This document shows positions 1 to 6,861 of a stretch of DNA of 10,583 nucleotides, in pieces (the first letter of the stretch is position 1; every line of letters begins with the position of its first letter). Location: assembly GCA_946056455.1 (NCBI GenBank), contig CAMGJS010000018.1, positions 1 through 10,583 on the forward strand. Reading direction: 5' to 3'. The notes under the pieces were generated by a model. That model was not told the origin of the DNA. It worked only from the letters and a program-made list of their open reading frames with translations, and made no database searches. The DNA is from an uncultured Clostridia bacterium (GTDB lineage: Bacteria; Bacillota; Clostridia; Oscillospirales; Ruminococcaceae). The position numbers and the translations under genes are program-made.

Positions 1-186
1 CTTTCGATATGTGCAGTTACAAACCCTGTTGTTCAGTCGGCTATGCAACAGCTTCACAACCTTGCAGGGTGCGAGGTACATTCAAGCGTTATACTTTCTC
101 ATATAGACGAGAATGTGTTCAAAAAGCTCGGAATAAACCTCACCTGCGAGCCGAAATATCAGGAAAACAAATTCTATCAGAAATAG
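1..186 (+). CDS. DUF1846 (UPF0371) family protein, C-terminal fragment
   Basis: The frame is open from base 1 and ends at TAG 184-186, so only the last 61 residues of a gene that begins outside the window are present. The segment reads like the C-terminus of the DUF1846/UPF0371 family: a TNPVVQSAMQQL helix, then GCEVHSSVILS, then KLGINLTCEPKYQ shortly before the end. Full-length members are about 500 residues; their physiological role is not well established. The gene is followed five bases later by a hairpin terminator, and the next gene has its own promoter, so it is not part of the fatty-acid operon. A longer ORF in another frame (9-248) runs across the stop and terminator and is a shadow. 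The family call is from memory of conserved C-terminal motifs and is fairly secure; function is not inferred. Confidence 0.8.
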   Translation, partial: LSICAVTNPVVQSAMQQLHNLAGCEVHSSVILSHIDENVFKKLGINLTCEPKYQENKFYQK

Positions 187-190
187 CTTT

Positions 191-230
191 AAATTGCCGT
201 CCGCATTATATCGGGCGGCAATTTGTTTAT
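191..230 (+). terminator. Rho-independent terminator of the DUF1846 gene
   Basis: A 13-bp stem pairs 191-203 (AAATTGCCGTCCG) with 212-224 (CGGGCGGCAATTT) around an 8-nt loop; one pair is a G-U wobble. It lies 5 nt after the stop codon. The T-tract after it is short (GTTTAT), so termination may lean on the AATTT in the 3' arm. Confidence 0.8.
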
Positions 231-308
231 CCTACACAAATTGCCTAAGGGAAAAATATGCATTAACTGTCACCGAGTGAAAATAATAATCCGCACGCTT
301 GTATTTTG

Positions 309-337
309 TTGACATTATACAAAAGCTATGATAAAAT
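309..337 (+). promoter_or_regulatory. SigA-type promoter of the fatty-acid operon
   Basis: The -35 hexamer TTGACA (309-314) is a perfect consensus match. It is separated by exactly 17 nt from the -10 hexamer TAAAAT (332-337, one mismatch from TATAAT). Transcription should begin near 343-345, leaving a leader of about 77 nt before the fabH ATG. The leader contains a small 6-bp hairpin (365-370 TGTCGG with 381-386 CCGACA). The -35 box is embedded in an inverted repeat, TTTTGT (304-309) N9 ACAAAA (319-324), which could be an operator. I see no match to the known FapR (TTAGTACCTGATACTAA) or FabT-type operator. Confidence 0.85.
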
Positions 338-405
338 AGTTTACGGTTATTTGCTTAATGCTAATGTCGGTATGCACAATCCGACAATGCTTTGGGCGGA
401 ATTCA

Positions 406-413
406 AAAGGAGG
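406..413 (+). promoter_or_regulatory. Ribosome binding site deciding the fabH start
   Basis: AAAGGAGG lies 7 nt before the ATG at 421. The in-frame ATGs at 358 and 364 are upstream of it, have no Shine-Dalgarno sequence, and would add 21 residues not expected in FabH. Confidence 0.9.
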
Positions 414-420
414 CAGAGTA

Positions 421-1377
421 ATGAAAATAATCGGTACAGGCGCTTATGTACCTGAAAAGATAATAACAAACGACGACCTTTCAACAATGGTTGAAACATC
501 TGACGAATGGATAACACAAAGAGTCGGGGTCAAAGAGAGAAGAGTTTCCGTCAATGAAACTGCGGCGGATTTCGGTGCCGAGGCGGCAAAGAAGGCTCTT
601 TTGTCTGCAGATATTTCAGCAGAGGACCTTGACCTTATCATAGTATCGACAATAACGGGCGAAACCCTTTGCCCCACAACCGCGGCGCTCATTCAGAAAG
701 CTATCGGAGCTACCTGTCCCGCATTCGATATGCAGTCGGCTTGCAGCGGCTTTATGTTCGCTCTTGACACTGCCGATTCATATATTTCAAGCGGCAAGGG
801 ATACAAGAATGTCCTTGTTGTAGCAACCGAAAGAATGAGTAAAATTCTCGACTGGACAGACCGTTCAACCTGCGTTATCTTCGGCGACGGAGCAGGTGCG
901 GCTGTAGTGACGGAGGGTGACGGATACTTAGCGTCAAGCCTTTATACAAAGGGCGACGATGAAGTGCTTTACATTCCTTCCTGCACAAAGAATTCGCCCT
1001 TCTTTGAAAAGGAATACGCTGACACAAAGGTATTTATGAACGGCTCTGAGACATTCAACTTTGCCGTTAGGAAAATTGTCGACGATATAAAGGAAGTTGC
1101 AGAAAAAGCGGGAATTTCCGTTTCAGATATTGACTATATCGTATCACATCAGGCAAACATAAGAATAATAAGCTATGCATCAAAAAGACTCGGCATACCT
1201 ATGGAAAGGTTCGTCGTCAATATCGACAAATACGGCAACACCTCGTCGGCAAGCGTTCCTATGGCTCTTGACGACCTTGTGAAAGAGGGAAAGCTCAAGG
1301 ACGGCGACATTATTGCAATGTGTGCATTCGGCGGAGGATTATCTTCTTCGGCGTGCATTATAAAATGGTCAAAATAA
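421..1377 (+). CDS. fabH: 3-oxoacyl-[acyl-carrier-protein] synthase III (FabH)
   Basis: FabH starts fatty-acid synthesis in the cytosol by condensing an acyl-CoA primer (acetyl-CoA or a branched short acyl-CoA) with malonyl-ACP. The protein is 318 aa, the usual length for the family (E. coli 317). The Cys-His-Asn triad of KAS III is intact: Cys108 in DMQSACSGF, His243 in SHQANIRI and Asn273 in YGNTSSAS. The N-terminus MKIIGTGAYVPEK and the C-terminal AFGGGLSSSACI are also typical. The start at 421 is chosen from the AAAGGAGG site 7 nt upstream. It is the first gene after the operon promoter and is followed 20 nt later by acpP, a common clostridial order. The sequence does not tell whether straight-chain or branched primers are preferred. 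Confidence 0.97.
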   Translation: MKIIGTGAYVPEKIITNDDLSTMVETSDEWITQRVGVKERRVSVNETAADFGAEAAKKALLSADISAEDLDLIIVSTITGETLCPTTAALIQKAIGATCPAFDMQSACSGFMFALDTADSYISSGKGYKNVLVVATERMSKILDWTDRSTCVIFGDGAGAAVVTEGDGYLASSLYTKGDDEVLYIPSCTKNSPFFEKEYADTKVFMNGSETFNFAVRKIVDDIKEVAEKAGISVSDIDYIVSHQANIRIISYASKRLGIPMERFVVNIDKYGNTSSASVPMALDDLVKEGKLKDGDIIAMCAFGGGLSSSACIIKWSK

Positions 1378-1397
1378 TTTTTTAGGAGGAACCTACA

Positions 1398-1622
1398 ATG
1401 ACAACAGAAGAAAGAATTATCAAGGTAATCGCATCTCATCTTGAGATGGAAGAAAGCGAAATCACAGAGGCTACAACATTTGAAGACCTCGGCGTTGACT
1501 CACTTGACGCAGTTGAAATCATGATGGAGCTTGAAGACGAATTCGGCGTTGAAGTTAAGGCTGAAGAAGCAGGCAAGTCCGTTAAGGAACTCGCTGACTA
1601 CCTCAATGCAAAGCTCGGCTAA
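1398..1622 (+). CDS. acpP: Acyl carrier protein
   Basis: This 74-aa acidic protein carries the growing acyl chain as a thioester on a 4'-phosphopantetheine arm. The attachment serine is Ser35 in the canonical LGVDSLDAVE motif, followed by the acidic recognition helix (EIMMELEDEFGVEV). Its length matches AcpP from other bacteria. A strong AGGAGGA site (1384-1390) sits 7 nt before the ATG. It is cotranscribed with fabH (20-nt gap) but separated from fabK by the largest gap in the operon, 126 nt filled with three hairpins. This fits the high ACP level usually needed relative to the enzymes, although that is an inference. No holo-ACP synthase gene is present in the window. Confidence 0.97.
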   Translation: MTTEERIIKVIASHLEMEESEITEATTFEDLGVDSLDAVEIMMELEDEFGVEVKAEEAGKSVKELADYLNAKLG

Positions 1623-1635
1623 GATGTAAAAGTAA

Positions 1636-1717
1636 CCGCACAAGGCTCAAAAAGCTTTGTGCGGATTTATCCGCCAAATTTCAGGCGGAAGTATCGGCGT
1701 GACAATAAAAACGCCGA
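1636..1717 (+). promoter_or_regulatory. Three tandem hairpins between acpP and fabK
   Basis: Hairpin 1 pairs 1636-1646 (CCGCACAAGGC) with 1654-1664 (GCTTTGTGCGG): 11 bp, one G-U pair, 7-nt loop. Hairpin 2 pairs 1670-1675 (TCCGCC) with 1684-1689 (GGCGGA). Hairpin 3 pairs 1694-1700 (TCGGCGT) with 1711-1717 (ACGCCGA). None has a proper U-tract, so full termination is unlikely; partial termination, RNA processing or protection of the fabH-acpP 3' end are plausible. The 3' arm of hairpin 1 (GCGG, 1661-1664) can also pair with CCGC (1671-1674) of hairpin 2, so alternative folds exist. The structures are seen directly; the role is inference. Confidence 0.6.
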
Positions 1718-1748
1718 CCTAACATAACCGAAAGGAAGTGACGGGGAT

Positions 1749-2690
1749 ATGATTAAATCGTCAATCTGTGAACAGATAGGCATAGAATATCCTATTTTTC
1801 AAGGGGGAATGGCTCGTATATCGGACGGCGCTCTTGCAGCCGCAGTTTCCGAGGCGGGCGGACTTGGTATCGTTTCTGCCGCAAGCGGAGATGTAAATCA
1901 GGTTTCAGAACAGCTCGACATTGCAAAGAAGCTTACAAGCAAACCGTTCGGCGTTAATGTTATGCTCAGGGGTGAGAATATCGACGCTCTTGCAAAGCTT
2001 ATTGCAGATAAAAAACCTGCCGTTGTTACAACGGGAGCAGGTAATCCCGAAAAGTATATGGATATGTGGAAAGCCGCAGGAATAAAGGTTATTCCCGTTG
2101 CGGCGTCGGCTTCTTTTGCAAAGATATTTGAAAGAGCAGGCGCTGACGCTGTTGTTGCAGAGGGTTGCGAATCGGGCGGACATGTGGGTGAACTCACCAC
2201 AATGGCTCTCGTTCCGCAGGTTTGTGACGCAGTAAGTATTCCCGTTATCGCCGCAGGAGGAATTGCCGACGGCAGAGGAGCCGCAGCGGCATTTATGCTC
2301 GGAGCCGAGGGTATTCAGGTAGGAACAAGATTTCTTGTTGCGACAGAATGCTCAATAAATCAGAATTATAAGGACAAGGTCCTCAAAGCGTCGGATACAT
2401 CGACGATAGTAACGGGCAAAAGATTAGGACATCCCGTAAGAAGTCTTAAATCCCCGTTTTCAAGAGAATATGCAAAAATCGAGTACACCTCTATTTCAAA
2501 CGAGGACCTCGAACAATTTGCGGTTGGCTCTCTTGCCGCCGCAGTTAACGGTGACGATAAGCACGGCTGTTTCCTTGCAGGTCAGATTTCGGGACTTATC
2601 AACAAGGAGCAGACTTCGGCTGAAATAATAAAAGAAATTATGGAACAGGCAGAGGAACTTCTCAAAGGAGGAGCAAAATGGGTAAGATAG
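1749..2690 (+). CDS. fabK: Enoyl-[acyl-carrier-protein] reductase, FMN-dependent (FabK)
   Basis: FabK reduces trans-2-enoyl-ACP to acyl-ACP, the last step of each elongation cycle, using FMN and NAD(P)H. It is the flavoprotein of the nitronate monooxygenase/2-nitropropane dioxygenase fold found in pneumococcus and many Clostridia, and replaces FabI. At 313 aa it is close to S. pneumoniae FabK. Visible landmarks are YPIFQGGMA near residue 14, PFGVNVML (66-73), the TTGAGNP loop (94-100), His145 in SGGHVGELTT matching the catalytic His144 of the pneumococcal enzyme, and the FMN phosphate-binding segments AAGGIADG (168-175) and GAEGIQVGTRF (185-195). The AAAGGAAG site at 1731-1738 gives a slightly long 10-nt spacing to the ATG. 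Its end overlaps fabD by 13 nt. FabK enzymes are intrinsically insensitive to triclosan (family knowledge). Confidence 0.95.
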   Translation: MIKSSICEQIGIEYPIFQGGMARISDGALAAAVSEAGGLGIVSAASGDVNQVSEQLDIAKKLTSKPFGVNVMLRGENIDALAKLIADKKPAVVTTGAGNPEKYMDMWKAAGIKVIPVAASASFAKIFERAGADAVVAEGCESGGHVGELTTMALVPQVCDAVSIPVIAAGGIADGRGAAAAFMLGAEGIQVGTRFLVATECSINQNYKDKVLKASDTSTIVTGKRLGHPVRSLKSPFSREYAKIEYTSISNEDLEQFAVGSLAAAVNGDDKHGCFLAGQISGLINKEQTSAEIIKEIMEQAEELLKGGAKWVR

Positions 2691-3598
2691 CATTTGTATT
2701 CGCAGGTCAGGGCGCTCAGTACAGCGGAATGGGCAAGTCCCTCTATGAAGCGTCACAGGCTGTAAAAAATCTTTACGATACGGCAGAAAATATCCGCAAT
2801 GGCACAATGGCTCAGTCCTTTGAAGGCTCGCCTGACGACCTTAAAAAGACAGAAAACACTCAGCCCTGCCTTTTCCTTGCAGACCTTGCCGCCGCTGTCG
2901 CTCTTGACGAAGCAGGAATAAAGGCGGACGGTGTTGCAGGTTTTTCTCTTGGAGAAATTGCGGCTCTTGCATTTGCAAAAACATATTCATACGAGGACGG
3001 TTTCAAAATCGTCTGCGAAAGAGGAAAGCTTATGGGCGCGGCTTCATCAGCCGAAGAAACGGCAATGTGCGCTGTTCTTAAACTTGAAAGAGAAGATGTA
3101 ATAAACCTTGCCGCAAAATACGACAGACTTTATGCAGTAAACTACAACTGCCCCAAACAGACCGTTGTTTCGGGACTTAAAAGCAGTATCGACGAATTCT
3201 CGAAAGAGGTTTCGGAAAAAGGCGGAAGATGCGTTCCCCTTGCAACAAGCGGTGCGTTCCATTCGCCCTTTATGAGTGAAGCCGCAGAGAAATTTGCGGA
3301 ATATCTCAAAAACTTTACATTGAAAACACCCGGTATCCCCGTTTATTCAAACCCGACTGCAAAGCCCTATGAGGGAGAAGTTATTGACACCCTCGGCAAG
3401 CAGATGTGCAGTCCTGTCAAGTGGGAAGATACCGTAAGAAATATGATAGCCGACGGCTTTGACACATTCATCGAAGTCGGCGCAGGAAAGACGCTCAGCG
3501 GACTTATCAAAAAAACTTCATCGGAAGTCAAGGTCTATAATGTTGACACGGCGGACGACCTTGCCGCAACAGTTAAGGCGGTGAAGGAGAATGCTTAA
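2678..3598 (+). CDS. fabD: Malonyl-CoA:ACP transacylase (FabD)
   Basis: FabD moves malonate from CoA to acyl carrier protein, supplying the extender for FabH and FabF. The 306-aa protein opens with FVFAGQGAQ, whose Gln11 forms part of the oxyanion hole. It has the nucleophilic Ser90 in GFSLGE, Arg115 in CERGKLM that binds the malonyl carboxylate, and the catalytic His195 in GAFHSPFM. EVGAGKTLSGLIKK near the C-terminus is also typical. The start is inside the end of fabK (13-nt overlap), with an AGGAGG site at 2666-2671 and a 6-nt spacer, so translation is probably coupled to fabK. Its own stop overlaps the fabG start by 8 nt. Confidence 0.97.
   Translation: MGKIAFVFAGQGAQYSGMGKSLYEASQAVKNLYDTAENIRNGTMAQSFEGSPDDLKKTENTQPCLFLADLAAAVALDEAGIKADGVAGFSLGEIAALAFAKTYSYEDGFKIVCERGKLMGAASSAEETAMCAVLKLEREDVINLAAKYDRLYAVNYNCPKQTVVSGLKSSIDEFSKEVSEKGGRCVPLATSGAFHSPFMSEAAEKFAEYLKNFTLKTPGIPVYSNPTAKPYEGEVIDTLGKQMCSPVKWEDTVRNMIADGFDTFIEVGAGKTLSGLIKKTSSEVKVYNVDTADDLAATVKAVKENA
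3575..3584 (+). promoter_or_regulatory. Ribosome binding site of fabG inside fabD
   Basis: AAGGCGGTGA differs by one base from the ideal AAGGAGGTGA and leaves a 6-nt spacer to the fabG ATG at 3591. The more obvious AAGGAGA at 3584-3590 abuts the ATG and is too close to work as a Shine-Dalgarno sequence. Confidence 0.65.
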
Positions 3599-4322
3599 CG
3601 GAAAGGTAGCCGTTGTAACGGGCGGTTCAAGAGGAATAGGCGCGGCAGTAGCCGAGGCTATGGCAAAAAACGGCGCAGATGTTGCCGTTATCTATAAGGG
3701 CAGTGCAGAAAAGGCTCAGGCAGTATGCGATAAAATCGTTGAAGAATATAAGGTTAAGGCAAAGTGCTACTGTTGTGATGTCGCTGTAACAAAGGAATGT
3801 GCCGAAACCGTTGCAAAGGTAATTGAAGATTTAGGCGGAGTTGACATTCTCGTCAATAACGCAGGTATCACAAAGGACAACCTTCTTGTTTCTATGAGCG
3901 AGGAAGAGTTTGACGCAGTTATCAACACAAACCTCAAAGGTTGCTTTAATATGATCAAGGCTTGTTCAAGAAACTTTATCAAGAAAAAAGCAGGCAAGAT
4001 AATCAATATATCGTCCGTTTCGGCACTTCTCGGAACAGCGGGACAGTGCAACTATGCGGCTTCAAAGGCGGGAGTAATCGCTCTCACCAAAACTACCGCA
4101 AGGGAATTTGCTTCAAGGGGAATTTGCTGTAACGCAATCGCCCCGGGATTTATCACAACCGATATGACATCTTCTTTGGAGGACAAATATCTCTCGTCGA
4201 TACCGCTCAAAAGAGCAGGTAAGCCCGAAGAAGTAGCGTCGCTTGCGGCTTTTCTTGCCGACAGCGCGTCTGATTACATCACAGGCGAGGTCATCCGCAT
4301 CGACGGCGGACTGGCTATCTAA
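3591..4322 (+). CDS. fabG: 3-oxoacyl-[acyl-carrier-protein] reductase (FabG)
   Basis: FabG reduces 3-ketoacyl-ACP to 3-hydroxyacyl-ACP with NADPH. The 243-aa protein is a classical short-chain dehydrogenase: the dinucleotide-binding TGGSRGIG at residues 10-17, NNAG at 89-92, structural Asn114, and the catalytic Ser142-Tyr155-Lys159 set (ISSVS and NYAASKAG). APGFITTDMT (184-193) and the C-terminal IDGG match bacterial FabG. The start overlaps the fabD stop by 8 nt (ATGCTTAA), and the reading frame begins with the usual MLNGKVAVVTGGS. An unspecialised SDR is the only alternative, and the operon position rules in favour of FabG. Confidence 0.96.
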   Translation: MLNGKVAVVTGGSRGIGAAVAEAMAKNGADVAVIYKGSAEKAQAVCDKIVEEYKVKAKCYCCDVAVTKECAETVAKVIEDLGGVDILVNNAGITKDNLLVSMSEEEFDAVINTNLKGCFNMIKACSRNFIKKKAGKIINISSVSALLGTAGQCNYAASKAGVIALTKTTAREFASRGICCNAIAPGFITTDMTSSLEDKYLSSIPLKRAGKPEEVASLAAFLADSASDYITGEVIRIDGGLAI

Positions 4323-4340
4323 GCAATAGGGAGGAATATT

Positions 4341-5576
4341 ATGAGAAGAGTAGCAGTAACAGGACTTGGTGTAATTTCACCTGTCGGAAACGATGTCGAA
4401 ACATTCTGGAACAACCTTAAAAATGGTGTGAACGGCATCGACTTCATCACAAGATTTGACACAACCGATTTCAAGGTTAAGCTTGCCGCAGAGGTAAAGG
4501 ACTTTGACCCCTCGCTTTATATGGACAAGGGCGAGATAAGAAGAAACGACCTTTTTGTAAGATACGCGGTAGCGGCGGCTTTGCAGGCTGTCAACGACTC
4601 GAAGATTTCGGGTAATATCGACCCCGACCGTTTCGGAGTATACTTCGGCTCGGGCATAGGCGGATTTGATACCCTTATTTCAGAGCACAACACATTCCTT
4701 GAAAAAGGACCTTCAAGAGTTTCGCCTCACTTTGTTCCCAAGATGATTTCAAATATGGGCGCAGGAAACATCGCAATAAAGGTCAACGCAAAGGGACCTT
4801 GCGTTTCGTTCACAACAGCCTGCGCAACAGGCTCGACTTCAATAGGCGAGGCTTACAGAGCAATAGCAGGCGGATATGCTGACGCTATCGTTGCAGGCGG
4901 TGTTGACGCAGCTATTTCACCCCTTGCCGTTGCAGGCTTTACAAACCTCACTGCTCTTTGCGAGGGAACAGACAAGGACGCGGCTTCAATCCCCTTTGAC
5001 AAGAGAAGAAACGGCTTTGTTATGGGCGAGGGAGCAGGAGCGCTCATCCTTGAAGAATACGAACACGCAAAGGCAAGAGGAGCGGTTATCTACGCTGAAA
5101 TGTGCGGCTACGGAAGCACTTGCGACGCTCACCATGTTACAGCTCCCGATGACTCGGCTGACGCTTCTTCAAAGGCAATTATCGAATGTCTTAAATGCAG
5201 CGGAAAGAAATTTGCTCCCGAAAAAACATATTTCAACGCTCACGGAACATCAACTCCCCTTAACGACAAGACCGAAACAAAGGCTATCAAGCTTGCATTC
5301 GGCGACGATGCAAAGAAAATCAGCGTAAGCTCAACAAAGTCGATGACAGGTCACCTTCTCGGTGCAGCGGGAGCAATCGAGGCTATTGCATCAATCAAGG
5401 CACTTAATGATAATATCGTTCCCCCCACAATCAACTATAAAGAACCCGACGAGCTCTGTGACCTTGACATCACACCGAACAAGGCTGTTGAAAAGGAACT
5501 CGAACTCGTTCTCTCAAATAATCTCGGCTTTGGCGGACATAATGCCTGCGTAGCTTTCTGCAAGGCGGAGGGTTAA
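4341..5576 (+). CDS. fabF: 3-oxoacyl-[acyl-carrier-protein] synthase II (FabF)
   Basis: FabF is the elongating condensing enzyme, joining acyl-ACP with malonyl-ACP. At 411 aa it has the normal KAS II length, and the Cys-His-His centre is complete: Cys161 in TTACATGS, His301 in NAHGTSTPLND and His338 in STKSMTGHLLGAAG, with the conserved Lys333. The C-terminal NNLGFGGHNACV closes the active site in this family. An AGGGAGG site (4328-4334) is 6 nt from the ATG, and the gene starts 18 nt after fabG. It is the only elongation-type KAS in the operon; no fabB-type or fabM gene for unsaturated fatty acids is nearby. Confidence 0.97.
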   Translation: MRRVAVTGLGVISPVGNDVETFWNNLKNGVNGIDFITRFDTTDFKVKLAAEVKDFDPSLYMDKGEIRRNDLFVRYAVAAALQAVNDSKISGNIDPDRFGVYFGSGIGGFDTLISEHNTFLEKGPSRVSPHFVPKMISNMGAGNIAIKVNAKGPCVSFTTACATGSTSIGEAYRAIAGGYADAIVAGGVDAAISPLAVAGFTNLTALCEGTDKDAASIPFDKRRNGFVMGEGAGALILEEYEHAKARGAVIYAEMCGYGSTCDAHHVTAPDDSADASSKAIIECLKCSGKKFAPEKTYFNAHGTSTPLNDKTETKAIKLAFGDDAKKISVSSTKSMTGHLLGAAGAIEAIASIKALNDNIVPPTINYKEPDELCDLDITPNKAVEKELELVLSNNLGFGGHNACVAFCKAEG

Positions 5577-5577
5577 T

Positions 5578-5997
5578 ATGAACAAGCAGGAAATAATGAA
5601 TATTCTGCCTCACCGTGACAGTATGCTCCTCATCGACGAGGCTGAGGTCATCGACGGTAAGGCTCACGCAAAGAAGTATATCAAGGGCGACGAGTGGTTC
5701 TTAGACGGTCACTTTCCCGATTACCCCGTTGTCCCCGGAGTAATTCTTTGTGAAATTCTTGCTCAGTCCACCTGCGTATGTATAGGCGGAGGGGACATAG
5801 GCGACAAGAAAACGCTTTTTACAGGTCTTAACAATGTCAAGTTCAAGAATGTTGTCCGCCCGGGCGACACCTTTGAAACCGAATGTGAAATTGTCCGTGT
5901 TAAAGAACCCTTTTATTTTGCAAAGGGCAAGGGTTTTGTAAACGGCAAGCTTTGCGTAAGTGCGGAGTTTTCGTTCGCCATTGTGGATAAGTCGTAA
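5578..5997 (+). CDS. fabZ: 3-hydroxyacyl-[acyl-carrier-protein] dehydratase (FabZ)
   Basis: FabZ dehydrates 3-hydroxyacyl-ACP to the trans-2-enoyl form that FabK reduces. The 139-aa hotdog-fold protein has the N-terminal ILPHRDSMLLID, catalytic His45 in DGHFPDYPVVPGV, and Glu59 in LCEILAQ, 14 residues later as in E. coli (His54/Glu68). It begins 1 nt after the fabF stop, with a GGAGGG site (5567-5572) inside the end of fabF, so coupling is likely. In many clostridial operons accB lies just before this gene and accC just after; here neither is present. Confidence 0.96.
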   Translation: MNKQEIMNILPHRDSMLLIDEAEVIDGKAHAKKYIKGDEWFLDGHFPDYPVVPGVILCEILAQSTCVCIGGGDIGDKKTLFTGLNNVKFKNVVRPGDTFETECEIVRVKEPFYFAKGKGFVNGKLCVSAEFSFAIVDKS

Positions 5998-6017
5998 ACG
6001 AAAGGAATAAGTTCAGA

Positions 6018-6833
6018 ATGAATGTAAAAGAAGTTCTTGGAAATCTCGGCTTGCTTGAATATTTTGCCGAGAAACGCACCTGCAAAAAGTGCGGAGCCGA
6101 AGAAAATTATTCGGTTTTCAAAAATAACAATATGATATGCCCCTCCTGCGGAGCGTATATGAGAATGACCGCCGATGAAAGAATTGACCTTATTGTTGAT
6201 AAGGATACTTTTATCGAAACAAACGCCTCAATGGAAAGTAAGAACATCATCGCTTTCCCCGAATATACGGCAAAGCTCAAAAAGGCAAAGAAGGATTCTT
6301 CTCTCAAAGAGGCTGTTGTCTGCGGAACAGGCACCATAGGCGGACAGAAATGCGCTATCTTTGTAATGGACTCATCGTTTATGATGGGAAGTATGGGAAC
6401 TGTTGTGGGCGAAAAGATAACAAGACTTTTTGAGATGGCAACAGAAAACAACCTCCCCGTTGTAGGCTTTACTACTTCGGGCGGAGCGAGAATGCAGGAG
6501 GGTATCTACTCTCTTATGCAGATGGCAAAGGTCAGCGGTGCCGTTCATCGTCACAGTGAAGCAGGAAACCTTTATATCGCGGTCCTCACAGACCCGACAA
6601 CGGGCGGAATTACCGCAAGCTTTGCAATGCAGGGCGACATCACCATTGCAGAACCCAAGGCGCTTATCGGCTTTGCAGGACAGCGCGTTATCGAACAGAC
6701 AACGGGCGAAAAGCTCCCCAAGGGATTTCAGCGCGCGGAATTTTTGCTTGAACACGGCTTCGTTGATATTATCGAAGAGCGTGGCAGACTGAAATACACA
6801 ATCGCAAGACTGCTTGAACTTCACAGCAGATAA
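6018..6833 (+). CDS. accD: Acetyl-CoA carboxylase carboxyltransferase subunit beta (AccD)
   Basis: AccD with AccA transfers the carboxyl group from carboxybiotin to acetyl-CoA, making malonyl-CoA. The 271-aa protein starts with the zinc ribbon of the family: Cys22-x2-Cys25 and Cys41-x2-Cys44. The carboxyltransferase core follows, with SGGARMQEG (154-162), TDPTTGG (191-197), GFAGQRVIEQT (218-228) and PKGFQRAEFLLEHG (234-247). It lies 20 nt after fabZ. AAAGGAA at 6001-6007 gives a 10-nt spacing, a weaker site than its neighbours have. It is a little shorter than E. coli AccD (304 aa), lacking part of the C-terminal tail. The enzyme needs AccB and AccC, which are not encoded in this window. Confidence 0.96.
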   Translation: MNVKEVLGNLGLLEYFAEKRTCKKCGAEENYSVFKNNNMICPSCGAYMRMTADERIDLIVDKDTFIETNASMESKNIIAFPEYTAKLKKAKKDSSLKEAVVCGTGTIGGQKCAIFVMDSSFMMGSMGTVVGEKITRLFEMATENNLPVVGFTTSGGARMQEGIYSLMQMAKVSGAVHRHSEAGNLYIAVLTDPTTGGITASFAMQGDITIAEPKALIGFAGQRVIEQTTGEKLPKGFQRAEFLLEHGFVDIIEERGRLKYTIARLLELHSR

Positions 6834-6861
6834 ACTACTTTTAGGATAAGGAAGATGAAAT

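Noticed and set aside
9..248. 79-aa ORF at the start of the window
   Set aside because: It is a shadow of the DUF1846 frame and reads through its terminator hairpin; the true frame ends at 186.
358..420. Upstream ATG (358) as fabH start
   Set aside because: No ribosome binding site before it, it adds 21 residues foreign to FabH, and the AAAGGAGG site at 406-413 points to ATG 421.
1699..1727. Internal promoter before fabK (GTGACA ... TAACAT)
   Set aside because: The spacing is only 15 nt with a poor -10, and the region is better explained by hairpin 3; no clear promoter.
4876..5328. 150-aa ORF on the + strand inside fabF
   Set aside because: It is out of frame with a fully conserved FabF, has no ribosome binding site, and its Leu/Gln/Arg/Thr-rich content is typical of a shifted frame.
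6372..6824. 150-aa antisense ORF under accD
   Set aside because: It mirrors the conserved AccD frame, and no domain or ribosome binding site supports it.
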